Source: CAYFPS01 sp964345075 (lineage in GTDB: Bacteria > CAIWAD01). From it: a stretch of DNA of 64,000 bases. This document shows positions 15,584 through 23,881 of this stretch, in pieces. Made by a program: the position numbers and the translations under genes. Within the stretch, counting starts at the first letter, position 1, and the number at the start of each line of letters is the position of its first letter. The stretch covers positions 1-64,000 of the forward strand of contig CAYFPS010000006.1 of NCBI GenBank assembly GCA_964345075.1, in the 5' to 3' direction. Below the pieces are notes generated by a model, which searched no databases, was not told the origin of the DNA, and worked only from the letters and a program-made list of their open reading frames with translations.

Positions 15584-17128
15584 ATGATCGGTAGTGTGGA
15601 TAAACTTCGTGAGCTGCGGCGGCAGGCCCAGCTGGGTGGTGGTGAAAAGCGCATCGAGGCACAACATGCCCGCGGCAAACGGACCGCCCGCGAGCGCGTC
15701 CTGCGCCTGCTGGATGATGGCAGTTTTGAAGAGTACGACATGTTCAAGCAGCACCGCTGCACGCATTTCGGACTGGAAGAAAAGCAGTTTCTGGGTGACG
15801 GCGTGGTCACGGGCTCGGGCACGATCGATGGCCGTCTGGTTTTCGTCTTCAGTCAGGATTTCACCGTGCTGGGTGGATCGCTTTCCGAGACCTTTGCCGA
15901 AAAGATCTGCAAGGTGATGGACATGGCCATGAAGATGGGCGCACCCTTGATCGGCCTCAACGACTCGGGTGGCGCGCGAATTCAGGAAGGCATCGAGAGT
16001 CTGGCCGGCTATGCCGAAATCTTCCAGCGCAATGTGATGGCCTCCGGTGTGGTGCCACAGCTTAGCGCGATCATGGGCCCCTGTGCTGGTGGAGCCGTAT
16101 ACAGCCCGGCCCTGACCGATGCGATCATCATGGTGAAGAAGACATCGACCATGTACGTCACGGGACCGAAGGTGGTCAAAACCGTGACCAGCGAAGAGCT
16201 CACGGACGAACAGCTGGGCGGCGCCATGGTCCATGCGACAAAAAGCGGTGTGACACATTACGCCGCCGAAGATGAAGAGGAGGCGATTCGCATTCTGCGC
16301 AAACTGCTCTCCTTTCTGCCGCAGAACAACATGGAAGAACCACCGCAGGTACCGTGCCGTGATCCATACGATCGCGAGAGCCCGATCCTGAACGAGATCA
16401 TCCCTGAGAGCCCCAACAAGCCCTACAACATGAAGGAAGTGCTGAAGGAAATCGTCGACGATCATGATTTCCTCGAGCAGCAGCGCTACTGGGCGCCTAA
16501 CATCATCACGGGTTTTGCCCGCATGAACGGTCGCAGTGTGGGCATTGTGGCCAATCAGCCCAGCTATTTAGCCGGCGTGCTGGACATCACGGCTTCGATC
16601 AAGGCCGCGCGATTCGTGCGCTTCTGTGATGCATTCAACATTCCCATTCTCACCTTCGTAGACGTGCCGGGCTTTCTGCCGGGCAGTGCGCAGGAGTACG
16701 GCGGAATCATTCGACACGGCGCGAAACTGCTCTACGCCTACTGTGAGGCTACCGTGCCAAAGATCACGGTGATCACGCGAAAAGCTTACGGCGGGGCCTA
16801 CGATGTGATGAGCTCGAAGCACATTCGCGGCGATATCAACTATGCCTGGCCGGGAGCGGAGATAGCCGTCATGGGTGGGCGTGGGGCCGTGCAGATCCTG
16901 CATGCAAAGGAGGCTGCCGAGGCGGAAGATCCGCAGGCCTTTCTTGCGCAGAAGGAAAAGGAATACACAGAAACCTTTGCCAACCCTTATGTGGCAGCCG
17001 CCCGCGGATATGTGGACGACATCATTGAGCCGGCGCGAACGCGCTTCAGATTGATTCGTGCGCTTGAAATGTGCTCCACGAAAAAGGATGGCAACCCGCC
17101 CAAGAAACACGGCAACATTCCACTCTGA
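15584..17128 (+). CDS. Methylmalonyl-CoA decarboxylase carboxyltransferase subunit
   Basis: 514 residues from the ATG at 15584 (GGAAGAG upstream). An acyl-CoA carboxyltransferase of the MmdA/PccB group, which moves the carboxyl of methylmalonyl-CoA to biotin in the cytoplasm. Markers are MGAPLIGLNDSGGARIQEG, MGPCAGGAVYSPALTD, VDVPGFLPGSAQEYGGIIR and ITRKAYGGAYDVM. It heads a four-gene set with a small membrane subunit, a biotin carrier and a ten-helix subunit, so it is a Na+-pumping decarboxylase rather than a plain carboxylase. Propionyl-CoA as partner is likely; glutaconyl-CoA cannot be excluded. The long upstream open frame is repeat-derived. Confidence 0.92.
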   Translation: MIGSVDKLRELRRQAQLGGGEKRIEAQHARGKRTARERVLRLLDDGSFEEYDMFKQHRCTHFGLEEKQFLGDGVVTGSGTIDGRLVFVFSQDFTVLGGSLSETFAEKICKVMDMAMKMGAPLIGLNDSGGARIQEGIESLAGYAEIFQRNVMASGVVPQLSAIMGPCAGGAVYSPALTDAIIMVKKTSTMYVTGPKVVKTVTSEELTDEQLGGAMVHATKSGVTHYAAEDEEEAIRILRKLLSFLPQNNMEEPPQVPCRDPYDRESPILNEIIPESPNKPYNMKEVLKEIVDDHDFLEQQRYWAPNIITGFARMNGRSVGIVANQPSYLAGVLDITASIKAARFVRFCDAFNIPILTFVDVPGFLPGSAQEYGGIIRHGAKLLYAYCEATVPKITVITRKAYGGAYDVMSSKHIRGDINYAWPGAEIAVMGGRGAVQILHAKEAAEAEDPQAFLAQKEKEYTETFANPYVAAARGYVDDIIEPARTRFRLIRALEMCSTKKDGNPPKKHGNIPL

Positions 17129-17135
17129 GGCAATA

Positions 17136-17528
17136 ATGAATCACGATATGCAGGAGGCCATGCAGGCACTGGCTCTTGGCATGGGAACTGTCTTTTGCGG
17201 TCTGCTCATGCTGCTTGCGGCAATGAAGACTGTTGGCTGGACGCTTTCCAGAACTCACAAGAAAGTGCAGGAAGTCGGAAATGTATCACAGGAGGACCCG
17301 GAAGAGTCTGTGATGAGTGCCGACCTGGTTGCTGCGATCGCCACTGCCCTGCACATGGATCAGCTGGCGATGGAAGAAATGGAAGCGCAGCGACTTACCT
17401 GGACACGCATGTTCAAGCCCTTCAGTCCATGGTTGATGGACTCCAAGAACACATTGCACACGCATCGACTGCGCTGGCATGCCGTAGGAGCGCCGGGAAG
17501 GATCGTCAGTGAAAGACAGCGAGGTTAA
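17136..17528 (+). CDS. Decarboxylase small membrane subunit, OadG/MmdD type
   Basis: 130 residues. One N-terminal membrane helix (ALALGMGTVFCGLLMLLAAM, about 10-29) and a polar tail, the plan of gamma/delta subunits that hold the carboxyltransferase on the membrane pump. Residues 60-75 (SADLVAAIATALHM) match the conserved short segment of OadG proteins. Starts seven bases after mmdA and is followed after two bases by the biotin carrier. Carries GTGATACA (rc) at 17282. The tail is a little longer than usual. Confidence 0.8.
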   Translation: MNHDMQEAMQALALGMGTVFCGLLMLLAAMKTVGWTLSRTHKKVQEVGNVSQEDPEESVMSADLVAAIATALHMDQLAMEEMEAQRLTWTRMFKPFSPWLMDSKNTLHTHRLRWHAVGAPGRIVSERQRG

Positions 17529-17530
17529 GC

Positions 17531-17971
17531 ATGGCACGGGCCTACCGATTCAAACTTCATGGCAACAGCTACGATGTCAAGGTTCTGGAAAGAGGCGATG
17601 AACGCGCCCGGTTGCTGGTGAATGGCACCGAATACGAAGTCGAGCTGCTGCCGACTGAAGGTGCACCGCGAGCAGAAAAGCTGGAGCGCAGCCCGGTAAT
17701 TGCGGATACGGTTGACAAGCTTCCCGGCACTGCTGCGCCGGGCGGCGAAATCGGTCCGGGTCTTGTAAAGGCACCGCTCCCCGGCAGCATTTTCAAACTG
17801 CTTGTATCACCGGGTGATCGCGTCAAGCCGGGCCAGACAGTGCTGGTGATGGAGGCAATGAAGATGGAAAACGAGATCCACTGTGCCTCCGGTGGAACGG
17901 TCCGCGAAGTGCGCATCAAGGAAGGCCAGAGCGTTCTTGAGGGCGATGTCCTGCTTGTGATCGAAGGTTGA
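17531..17971 (+). CDS. Biotin carboxyl carrier subunit
   Basis: 146 residues. The C-terminal 75 residues are a biotinyl domain with VKAPLPGSIFKLLV and the biotinylation site EAMKMENEI (lysine of MKM). The N-terminal 50 residues (YRFKLHGNSYDVKVLE, LLVNGTEYEVEL) form the small domain usual in the carriers of methylmalonyl-CoA and oxaloacetate decarboxylases. The linker is short and not the long Ala-Pro type. It shuttles carboxybiotin from the carboxyltransferase to the membrane subunit. Third gene of the operon. GTGATACA (rc) at 17803. Confidence 0.93.
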   Translation: MARAYRFKLHGNSYDVKVLERGDERARLLVNGTEYEVELLPTEGAPRAEKLERSPVIADTVDKLPGTAAPGGEIGPGLVKAPLPGSIFKLLVSPGDRVKPGQTVLVMEAMKMENEIHCASGGTVREVRIKEGQSVLEGDVLLVIEG

Positions 17972-18013
17972 ACCGTTAAGGAGCGGCCTGGGACTCCCCA
18001 TGCCACGCACGCC

Positions 18014-19144
18014 ATGCATACACTGCTTTCTTTCTGGAATTACACGGGCTTTGCCAACGGCAGCCTGGGCAATTACATCATGATTCTGGTCGGCCTGATT
18101 TTCATCTGGCTGGCAATCACCAAGGACTACGAACCCTTGCTGCTTGTGCCGATCGGTTTCGGCATCCTGATCGGCAACATCCCCTTTCTTGACGGGCAGG
18201 GAATCGGGATCTATGAAGAAGGCAGCGTGATCAACCTCCTCTATCAGGGTGTAACACGCGGAGTCTATCCGCCGCTGATCTTTCTGGGCATTGGCGCGAT
18301 GACTGATTTCAGCGCGCTTATCTCCAATCCCAAGCTTGTCCTGCTGGGAGCCGCCGCACAAGTGGGCATCTTCCTGACCTTCTTCGGTGCCATCGTCTTC
18401 GGTTTCTCCCTGCCGGAGGCTGGAGCTATCGGCATCATCGGCGGTGCAGACGGGCCTACAGCCATTTTTGCATCCAGTCGACTGGCGCCTGATTTGCTTG
18501 GAGCCATTGCGATCGCGGCCTACAGCTACATGGCACTCGTTCCCGTGATACAACCACCCGTGATGCGGATGTTGACATCACCAGCCGAACGGCGTATACG
18601 CATGAAGTCGCCACGGCCCGTCAGCCGCAGGGAGAAGATTCTCTTTCCGATTGTCGGTTTTCTGGTAACCTGTTTCATTGCACCGGCGGCCATGACGCTG
18701 CTGGGCATGCTTTTCTTCGGCAACCTTCTGAAGGAGTCCGGTGTTACAGAGCGATTGGCAAACACGGCGCGCACGGCCATGATCGACATTGTGACCATCC
18801 TGCTTGGTGTGTGCGTTGGCGCCAGCACGCAAGCACAGACCTTTTTGACACCAAAGAGCATTGGCATATTTGCGCTAGGCGCGGCCTCCTTTGTGGTTGC
18901 CACGGCCGGTGGTGTGCTCTTTGCGAAATTCATGAACCTGTTTCTGAAGGGCGATGCACGACTCAACCCACTGATCGGTGCGGCCGGTGTGAGCGCCGTG
19001 CCCGACAGTGCACGCGTGGTACATCAAATGGGCAGCAGGGAGGATCCGAACAATTTCCTGTTGATGCACGCCATGGGCCCGAATGTCGCAGGTGTTATCG
19101 GCAGCGCCATCGCCGCCGGTGTCATGCTGGCCATGCTCGGCTGA
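18014..19144 (+). CDS. Na+-transporting decarboxylase beta subunit
   Basis: 376 residues, about ten membrane helices. MmdB/OadB family: it decarboxylates carboxybiotin and exports Na+. Diagnostic segments are IGIIGGADGPTAIFASS (Na+-site aspartate), YSYMALVPVIQPPVMR and GAAGVSAVPDSARVVH. Preceded by a 42-base gap from the biotin carrier without a strong ribosome site. Last gene of the operon. GTGATACA at 18545, and an inverse copy just past the stop codon (19146). Confidence 0.95.
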   Translation: MHTLLSFWNYTGFANGSLGNYIMILVGLIFIWLAITKDYEPLLLVPIGFGILIGNIPFLDGQGIGIYEEGSVINLLYQGVTRGVYPPLIFLGIGAMTDFSALISNPKLVLLGAAAQVGIFLTFFGAIVFGFSLPEAGAIGIIGGADGPTAIFASSRLAPDLLGAIAIAAYSYMALVPVIQPPVMRMLTSPAERRIRMKSPRPVSRREKILFPIVGFLVTCFIAPAAMTLLGMLFFGNLLKESGVTERLANTARTAMIDIVTILLGVCVGASTQAQTFLTPKSIGIFALGAASFVVATAGGVLFAKFMNLFLKGDARLNPLIGAAGVSAVPDSARVVHQMGSREDPNNFLLMHAMGPNVAGVIGSAIAAGVMLAMLG

Positions 19145-19318
19145 TTGTATCACAGGTCAAGGTATTTGCTTTTATGTGACAGCCAAGATAGAACCACGCG
19201 CAAAGGACCAGGGCCTTCGAAGCTCTAGTCTGTCTCTTTTTCAATCTGCAATCAGCAATCTGCATTCGTCATTCGTCCTGCCCCCATTCTACATTGGGGC
19301 ATCAAAATGGGAGGAATC
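19145..19318. other. Intergenic micro-repeats
   Basis: Between mmdB and the DinB-like gene. CAATCTGCA occurs twice (19242-19250, 19256-19264) and ATTCGTC twice in tandem (19264-19277). GCCCC and GGGGC around 19281-19300 can pair. No promoter or gene is evident; a ribosome site GGGAGG serves the next gene. Confidence 0.5.
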
Positions 19319-19789
19319 ATGTTTGCAGAGCAAATCGTCAACACGCTGGAAATGCAGCGTCGCTATTTTCTGAAGACTGCCGCCTGTCTGAAGCCCCAGG
19401 ACGCGTCCTTTCGTCCGGCCAATGGCATGCTGAGTACGGCCGGGCAGATTGCCCATGCCGCTCAGGTTGTCGATTGGTTTGTCGATGGAGCCTTCTCACC
19501 AAAGGGGATGAGCGAGGACTGGGAGAAGCAGGCTGCGCAGGTTGAGGCTGTCACCGAGCTTGCTGATGCGATCGACTGGCTAAACAAGGCTTACAACCGT
19601 GCCATCGACACGGTGCGGGCACACAGTCAGGAAGAATGGCAGGAGCCGATAGCACAGGAATCCATCATGGGTGGCCTGCCCCGTGCGACCATTTTTGGTG
19701 GCATGGCCGATCACAGCGCGCACCATCGCGGCAGTCTTGCTGTCTACGCGCGTCTGCTTGGGCACGGGCCCGAAATGCCGTACATGTAG
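19319..19789 (+). CDS. DinB-like four-helix metalloprotein
   Basis: 156 residues from the ATG at 19319, chosen for the GGGAGG four bases upstream (an ATG 12 bases earlier lacks one). The DinB/YfiT superfamily plan is visible: a first histidine in AGQIAHAAQVVDWF and a final metal motif ADHSAHHRGSLAVYARL. These putative metal-binding proteins include mycothiol- or bacillithiol-dependent transferases, but many have no known function. Monocistronic, followed by a terminator. Confidence 0.8.
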   Translation: MFAEQIVNTLEMQRRYFLKTAACLKPQDASFRPANGMLSTAGQIAHAAQVVDWFVDGAFSPKGMSEDWEKQAAQVEAVTELADAIDWLNKAYNRAIDTVRAHSQEEWQEPIAQESIMGGLPRATIFGGMADHSAHHRGSLAVYARLLGHGPEMPYM

Positions 19790-19799
19790 GGTCATCTCT

Positions 19800-19828
19800 G
19801 AGCCCTGATGCGCCATGCGTCAGGGCTC
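19800..19828 (+). terminator. Terminator after the DinB-like gene
   Basis: Perfect 9-bp stem GAGCCCTGA (19800-19808) and TCAGGGCTC (19820-19828) with an 11-base loop, 10 bases past the stop; a weak TCTT follows. A GTGATACA word follows at 19834. Confidence 0.65.
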
Positions 19829-19853
19829 TCTTCGTGATACAGTGAGGATCCCC

Positions 19854-20918
19854 ATGCGATTGCTGCAAGGCCTTTTTCTAGTCCTAACACTTGTGATACA
19901 CGTGCATGCCGAAACATCCGAAAAGTCGCGACTGATGATTGCCGCTGTGGGTGATATCATGCTTGGCACGGACTACCCTGAGGACAAGCTGCCTGTCGAT
20001 CGTGGGCAGGAGCAGCTGTTCGCTGCCAGGGAGCTTCTGCAGCAAGCGGATATGGCTCTCGGAAATCTGGAAGGTGTCCTGATGGACGGCGGGCAGCCAA
20101 AGAAAGACTGTGCCGGATCAGCCAACTGCTATCTCTTTCGCTCACCTAGCCGCTTTGCACAGAGTCTGGCCGAAGCAGGCTTCACGCATATGAGTCTGGC
20201 CAACAATCACGCCAGGGATTTTGGTGATGAGGGCCTTGCAGCCAGCATGGCAGCTCTGGAAAGCTCAGGCATTGCTCATTCGGGTGCTGAAGGTGATCTC
20301 TGGACCGGTGAAATCAAGGGCCTCAGCGTGAGCTTTCTTGGTGTATCACCCTTCAAGGGCAGCTGGCCGATGATGGAAGAGGAGTACATGCTGACACGGA
20401 TTCAGCAGTTGGCGGATTCCTGTGATATCCTGGTCCTGTCGGTTCACGGCGGATGCGAGGGGGCGAAAGCCACGCACCTCACATTCGAAGACGAGCACTG
20501 CTATGGAGAAGACCGCGGCGATGTGGTGGCCTTTGCGCGAAGGGCAGTACAGGCCGGTGCGGATCTCATCCTCGGTCACGGCCCCCATGTGCCGCGTGCA
20601 ATGGAGCTGGTGCAGGATCGTTTGATCGCTTACAGCCTGGGTAACTTCGCCACGTTCATCGGCCTGAATATTGAAGGAATCAATGGACAGGCACCGCTGC
20701 TCAGCGTCGAGCTGGATGCTTCCGGCCGCTTTCTGGGTGGGCAGATTCACAGCTTCTTTCAAACTCGTCCGATTGGTCCGAGGCTGGATCCTGAGCATCG
20801 CGCGGCCAAGACAATCGCCCGTCTGACAAGCGAGGACCTGGCGGATTCCGGGCTGCGCATTTTGTCGGAGGGCGTGATCCAGCCCGCGGTTACATCTCAG
20901 GAAGATGCTGAGGAATAA
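19854..20918 (+). CDS. CapA-family metallophosphatase-like secreted protein
   Basis: 354 residues from the ATG at 19854 with GAGGATC upstream. A signal peptide (RLLQGLFLVLTLVIHVHA) precedes the CapA/PgsA calcineurin-like fold: AAVGDIMLGTDYP, LANNHARDFGDEG, VHGGCEG, GHGPHVPRAMEL and IAYSLGNFATF. The family includes poly-gamma-glutamate capsule proteins, but most members outside Bacillus have no assigned substrate and no capsule synthase is nearby. It converges on the ABC permease gene and overlaps its 3' end by 22 bases. GTGATACA at 19893 and 20342. Confidence 0.88.
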   Translation: MRLLQGLFLVLTLVIHVHAETSEKSRLMIAAVGDIMLGTDYPEDKLPVDRGQEQLFAARELLQQADMALGNLEGVLMDGGQPKKDCAGSANCYLFRSPSRFAQSLAEAGFTHMSLANNHARDFGDEGLAASMAALESSGIAHSGAEGDLWTGEIKGLSVSFLGVSPFKGSWPMMEEEYMLTRIQQLADSCDILVLSVHGGCEGAKATHLTFEDEHCYGEDRGDVVAFARRAVQAGADLILGHGPHVPRAMELVQDRLIAYSLGNFATFIGLNIEGINGQAPLLSVELDASGRFLGGQIHSFFQTRPIGPRLDPEHRAAKTIARLTSEDLADSGLRILSEGVIQPAVTSQEDAEE

Positions 20919-21685
20919 TTCCTCAAGGCCACTCGCCAGAAGGCGATCACAAAAAGAAAAGCGACCAGTGTAGCCCCTGCCATGTGCAGAAGAAGCTCCG
21001 GGCGAATCCCTTCGAAAAGCAGGCGTGCCGGATAACTGGCCACAAGCGAGAAGGGCAGGAGCGTTACCAGCAGACGCTTCAGGTATCCGCTGAAAATGCG
21101 ATCGGGCCGGTCGCTGTACTTTTCAAGCGCGTAGAACATTTCACCCAGACCCCTTCCAGAGTGCAGCCAGAAGACCGGAATCAGGAAGCTGATGTGAATC
21201 AGGTAATACAAAACCGATCCGTTGAGCAGGAATAGCAGGTAGACAAGCAGGCGTGTTCCGCCCAGTGGCTCCGTGTACTGAAGCAATGCCCAGACCAGCA
21301 GCCCTGCCGCGATCAGCAGATTGACGAAGCTGTTTGCGGCAAAGTCGCGCAGACTCAGGAAGTAGAGCGAGGAGACGGGCCGGACCAGGTAATAGTCCAG
21401 ATCGCCGCGATTGACAAAGGTGGGAAGCCACCACAGATTATTGGCGAAAACGGTCATGTGAATCGCATCCACCAGAAAGAAGCCACAGGCAAAGACCAGC
21501 ACCTGTTCGAAACTCCAGCCGCCGAGCAGTGCCGTGTGACGGTAGATCACACCGAAAAAGCTCAGCTGCACGGCGTAAAAGGCCGTGTCCATCAGAATGC
21601 GAAAGAAGAAATCCAGCCGGAATTCCATCGCCCGTGAAAAGGAAAATCGCAGAAAGTAGAGGTAGAGCCTGAAGTAGCGCAGCAT
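20897..21685 (-). CDS. ABC-2 exporter permease (second subunit)
   Basis: 262 residues with about six membrane helices (for example FYAVQLSFFGVIY, VLVFACGFFLVDAI, LLIAAGLLVWALL, LVYLLFLLNGSVLYYLI). Belongs to the ABC-2 permease group that comes as two different permeases with one ATPase; the motif DLDYYLVRPVSSLYF is typical. Starts one base from the end of the first permease gene. Substrate unknown. The 3' end overlaps capA tail to tail, around the palindrome GAGGAATAATTCCTC (20910-20924). Confidence 0.85.
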   Translation of the reverse strand: MLRYFRLYLYFLRFSFSRAMEFRLDFFFRILMDTAFYAVQLSFFGVIYRHTALLGGWSFEQVLVFACGFFLVDAIHMTVFANNLWWLPTFVNRGDLDYYLVRPVSSLYFLSLRDFAANSFVNLLIAAGLLVWALLQYTEPLGGTRLLVYLLFLLNGSVLYYLIHISFLIPVFWLHSGRGLGEMFYALEKYSDRPDRIFSGYLKRLLVTLLPFSLVASYPARLLFEGIRPELLLHMAGATLVAFLFVIAFWRVALRNYSSASS

Positions 21686-22503
21686 CAGATCCCCACTCCC
21701 GTGTATTGTTTTTCGCCCCGCTTCCAGACAAAATGTGATACAAGGATCAGCACGATGACCCAGCCTGCACTCATGCCCATTCCCTTAAGCCAATCAGCCT
21801 GTGATACATGACCGGTCAGCGTGTTTACTGGAAAATCGAACAGGTAGCGGAAAGGAAGCCAGTCAAGAATCCCCTGTGCCCAGTTGGGGAAAAGGTCAAC
21901 CGGCAGCATGCTGCCGCCCAGAAGGGCGCTGGTAAAGCGCATCAGCACGGCAAGGCTCCAGACATTGTCCGCCCAGAAGGCCACACTTTGTAGCGGCACA
22001 AGCAGCATGAAATAGAGCAGATTACCCAGCATCATTGCGGAAAGCGCTGCCGGAATCCGGGTCAGTGTGATACCGCTGCCGGACAAATCCACCAGCAGGG
22101 GCGTGAGTGATCCCATCAGAATGAGCTGCATCAATGCCGGGCTCAGGGCCCCCAGGTGCTGGGCATACTTGTAGCGAAAATAGCTGGTGGGATACAATAG
22201 ATAGCGCGACAGTCCACCTTCGTAGATGTCGCTTGAAATGCCATGCATCTGTTCCTGTCCGCGCACAACCTTGCCGATCAGGATGACGAGGATGTAATAC
22301 AACATCATCGATTGCATGTCGCGTCCGCCAATGGCCGCCTGGCCTGTCTCACGGTAGATGGATGTCCAGAGAAACCAGACGACGCCCAGCTGGGCGAAAA
22401 AGCTGACGACGGCGTTGATCCAGAAGTCAACGCGATAACTCATGGCGCTGCGTGCTTCCAGACTGATGACATGGCCCAGCAGCCGCAGGCTGTGCGCCTT
22501 CAT
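21685..22503 (-). CDS. ABC-2 exporter permease (first subunit)
   Basis: 272 residues, about six membrane helices (VSFFAQLGVVWFLW, MMLYYILVILIGKVV, MMLGNLLYFMLLVPL, GWVIVLILVSHFVW). Contains EGGLSRYLLYPTSYFRYKY and the MLPVDLFPNWAQGIL-FRYLFDFP region characteristic of this permease group. Overlaps the ATPase gene's stop by four bases and abuts the second permease, giving a three-gene operon. GTGATACA at 21735 and 21801. Confidence 0.87.
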   Translation of the reverse strand: MKAHSLRLLGHVISLEARSAMSYRVDFWINAVVSFFAQLGVVWFLWTSIYRETGQAAIGGRDMQSMMLYYILVILIGKVVRGQEQMHGISSDIYEGGLSRYLLYPTSYFRYKYAQHLGALSPALMQLILMGSLTPLLVDLSGSGITLTRIPAALSAMMLGNLLYFMLLVPLQSVAFWADNVWSLAVLMRFTSALLGGSMLPVDLFPNWAQGILDWLPFRYLFDFPVNTLTGHVSQADWLKGMGMSAGWVIVLILVSHFVWKRGEKQYTGVGI

Positions 22504-23501
22504 CCTGTGACCTCCGCTCTGGCAGTGAGCATGCCTTCGATGACTGTGGCGATGTCCACTTCTTCAATGCTCAAATCGTGCACTGCGAGCTCGCTGACCA
22601 ACCTGCCAGCCAGATTGGGAATCTCGTCCCGGGGCGCCTGAATTTTGAGGAGGCTGTCGCTCTGCTCAACGAGTTTCATGTCCATGCCGGATGGAATCAG
22701 CCGCTCCAGATCAACCGGGTGTCCGTCACGCTTCAGCTGCACACTGATGATTTTGTGTCTCGCATGGTTCCCCACCACTTCAGACAGCGGCCCGTCGTAG
22801 ACGATCTCGCCTTCGCGCATGATCACAATCCGCTTGCAGAGGCGTTCGATGTCTTCCATGTAGTGACTGGTGAGCAGCATTGCCGGCCGCTCGCGCTCGC
22901 GATAATCGAGAATGAAATCACGAATGGCGCGCTGTGCGCTCAGGTCCAGGCCGATGGTCGGCTCATCGAGAAAGACCACGCGGGGCGAATGGAGCAGTGC
23001 GGCGATCAGCTCCATCTTCATGCGCTCGCCCAGGCTCAGCCGGCGAATCTGGATGTTGAGCTGATCCTTCACATTCAGTGTGTTTGTCAGAAAGTCCAGA
23101 TTCTTTCGAAAATCTGCGGGCGGGATCTGGTAGATCTCCTTCAGCAGCAGAAAGCAGTCTTCAGCGGGAAGGTCCCACCACAGCTGGGATTTCTGGCCCA
23201 TGATCAGTGCGATCCGGCTGCGAAAGGCGTTGTTGCGATCCCAGGGCCTGTGCCCCAGCACCTTTGCCTGGCCGGTAGTCGGGTGAATAATGCCGGCCAG
23301 CATCTTGACCAGCGTGGTCTTGCCAGCGCCGTTGGCCCCCAGCAGCCCGACGATCTCGCCCTCTTCAACACTGAAGCTGGCGGACTTGACCGCTTCCTTG
23401 GTGATGAATTCGCGCTTGAAGAGTGATCGGATGGAGCCGGCAAGGCCCGGCTGTTTGCGGTGAACGCGGAACTCTTTGCAAAGCCCCTCTACATGGATCA
23501 T
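22500..23501 (-). CDS. ABC exporter ATPase
   Basis: 333 residues. Walker A GANGAGKTT, Q-loop IMGQKSQLWWDLP, signature LSLGERMK, Walker B VVFLDEPT, then LLTSHYMEDIERLC and a 100-residue C-terminal extension with an alpha/beta fold. Within this family the extended form goes with the paired permeases encoded downstream. Drives export of an unknown substrate. The ATG at 23501 follows a hairpin-rich region. Confidence 0.93.
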   Translation of the reverse strand: MIHVEGLCKEFRVHRKQPGLAGSIRSLFKREFITKEAVKSASFSVEEGEIVGLLGANGAGKTTLVKMLAGIIHPTTGQAKVLGHRPWDRNNAFRSRIALIMGQKSQLWWDLPAEDCFLLLKEIYQIPPADFRKNLDFLTNTLNVKDQLNIQIRRLSLGERMKMELIAALLHSPRVVFLDEPTIGLDLSAQRAIRDFILDYRERERPAMLLTSHYMEDIERLCKRIVIMREGEIVYDGPLSEVVGNHARHKIISVQLKRDGHPVDLERLIPSGMDMKLVEQSDSLLKIQAPRDEIPNLAGRLVSELAVHDLSIEEVDIATVIEGMLTARAEVTG

Positions 23502-23588
23502 GCGGTCTGCTGCCTTTCTTGAATCCTGGCATCAGCTTACGAAAAATGCTTGTCTTCGGTTGACGAAAGGTTCCGGGGGAGTGCCAAT

Positions 23589-23733
23589 CCGCTTCATGCC
23601 GAAGTGTCGGCATGAAGCGGTAGCCGTGCCGACAGGTCGGCACTTTGCCAGTGGGCCATTTGTCGACTGTGTCGACAACTGACCCACTGGCCATCCTTGG
23701 TGCCGAGGGAGTGCCAGGGGAGTGCCAGGCACC
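23589..23733. repeat. Serial perfect hairpins between abc and dtxR genes
   Basis: Four structures in 145 bases. (A) CCGCTTCATGCCGA (23589-23602) pairs with TCGGCATGAAGCGG (23607-23620), 14 bp, 4-base loop. (B) GTGCCGAC (23626-23633) with GTCGGCAC (23636-23643). (C) CCAGTGGG (23648-23655) with CCCACTGG (23683-23690), enclosing TTGTCGAC (23660-23667) with GTCGACAA (23671-23678). (D) GGTGCC (23699-23704) with GGCACC (23728-23733), containing GTGCCAGGCAC (23722-23732). No T tails, so they are not simply terminators. They resemble REP clusters that RAYTs generate. Confidence 0.85.
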
Positions 23734-23786
23734 GCAAAGCTGGAAGGGCGGGTGCTGTCTAGCGGGGCTGACAGATTGAGCTTCCA

Positions 23787-23829
23787 GCCCGACCGCTGGT
23801 CCGACCAGTGGTCGGACCAGCGGTCGGGC
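23787..23829. repeat. 43-bp perfect palindrome of the GGTCGGACC family
   Basis: Two exact 21-base arms around a single central base. The arms contain TGGTCCGACCA/TGGTCGGACCA and GACCGC/GCGGTC, so this is a palindromic member of the 12-bp family found at 9834, 14595 and 15372. It lies 25 bases before a candidate metal-regulator operator and 53 before the dtxR-like start. Confidence 0.9.
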
Positions 23830-23853
23830 CAGCAAACCCACCAAATTTCCATA

Positions 23854-23867
23854 TTAGCCACGCCTAA
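23854..23867. promoter_or_regulatory. Candidate DtxR/IdeR-type operator
   Basis: TTAGCCACGCCTAA, an imperfect inverted repeat with TTAG/CTAA ends, 15 bases before the ATG of the DtxR-family gene. Half-site order and outer bases match DtxR/IdeR operators (TTAGG...CCTAA type). Autoregulation of the importer operon is inferred. Confidence 0.5.
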
Positions 23868-23881
23868 ATCATATTTGAGCC

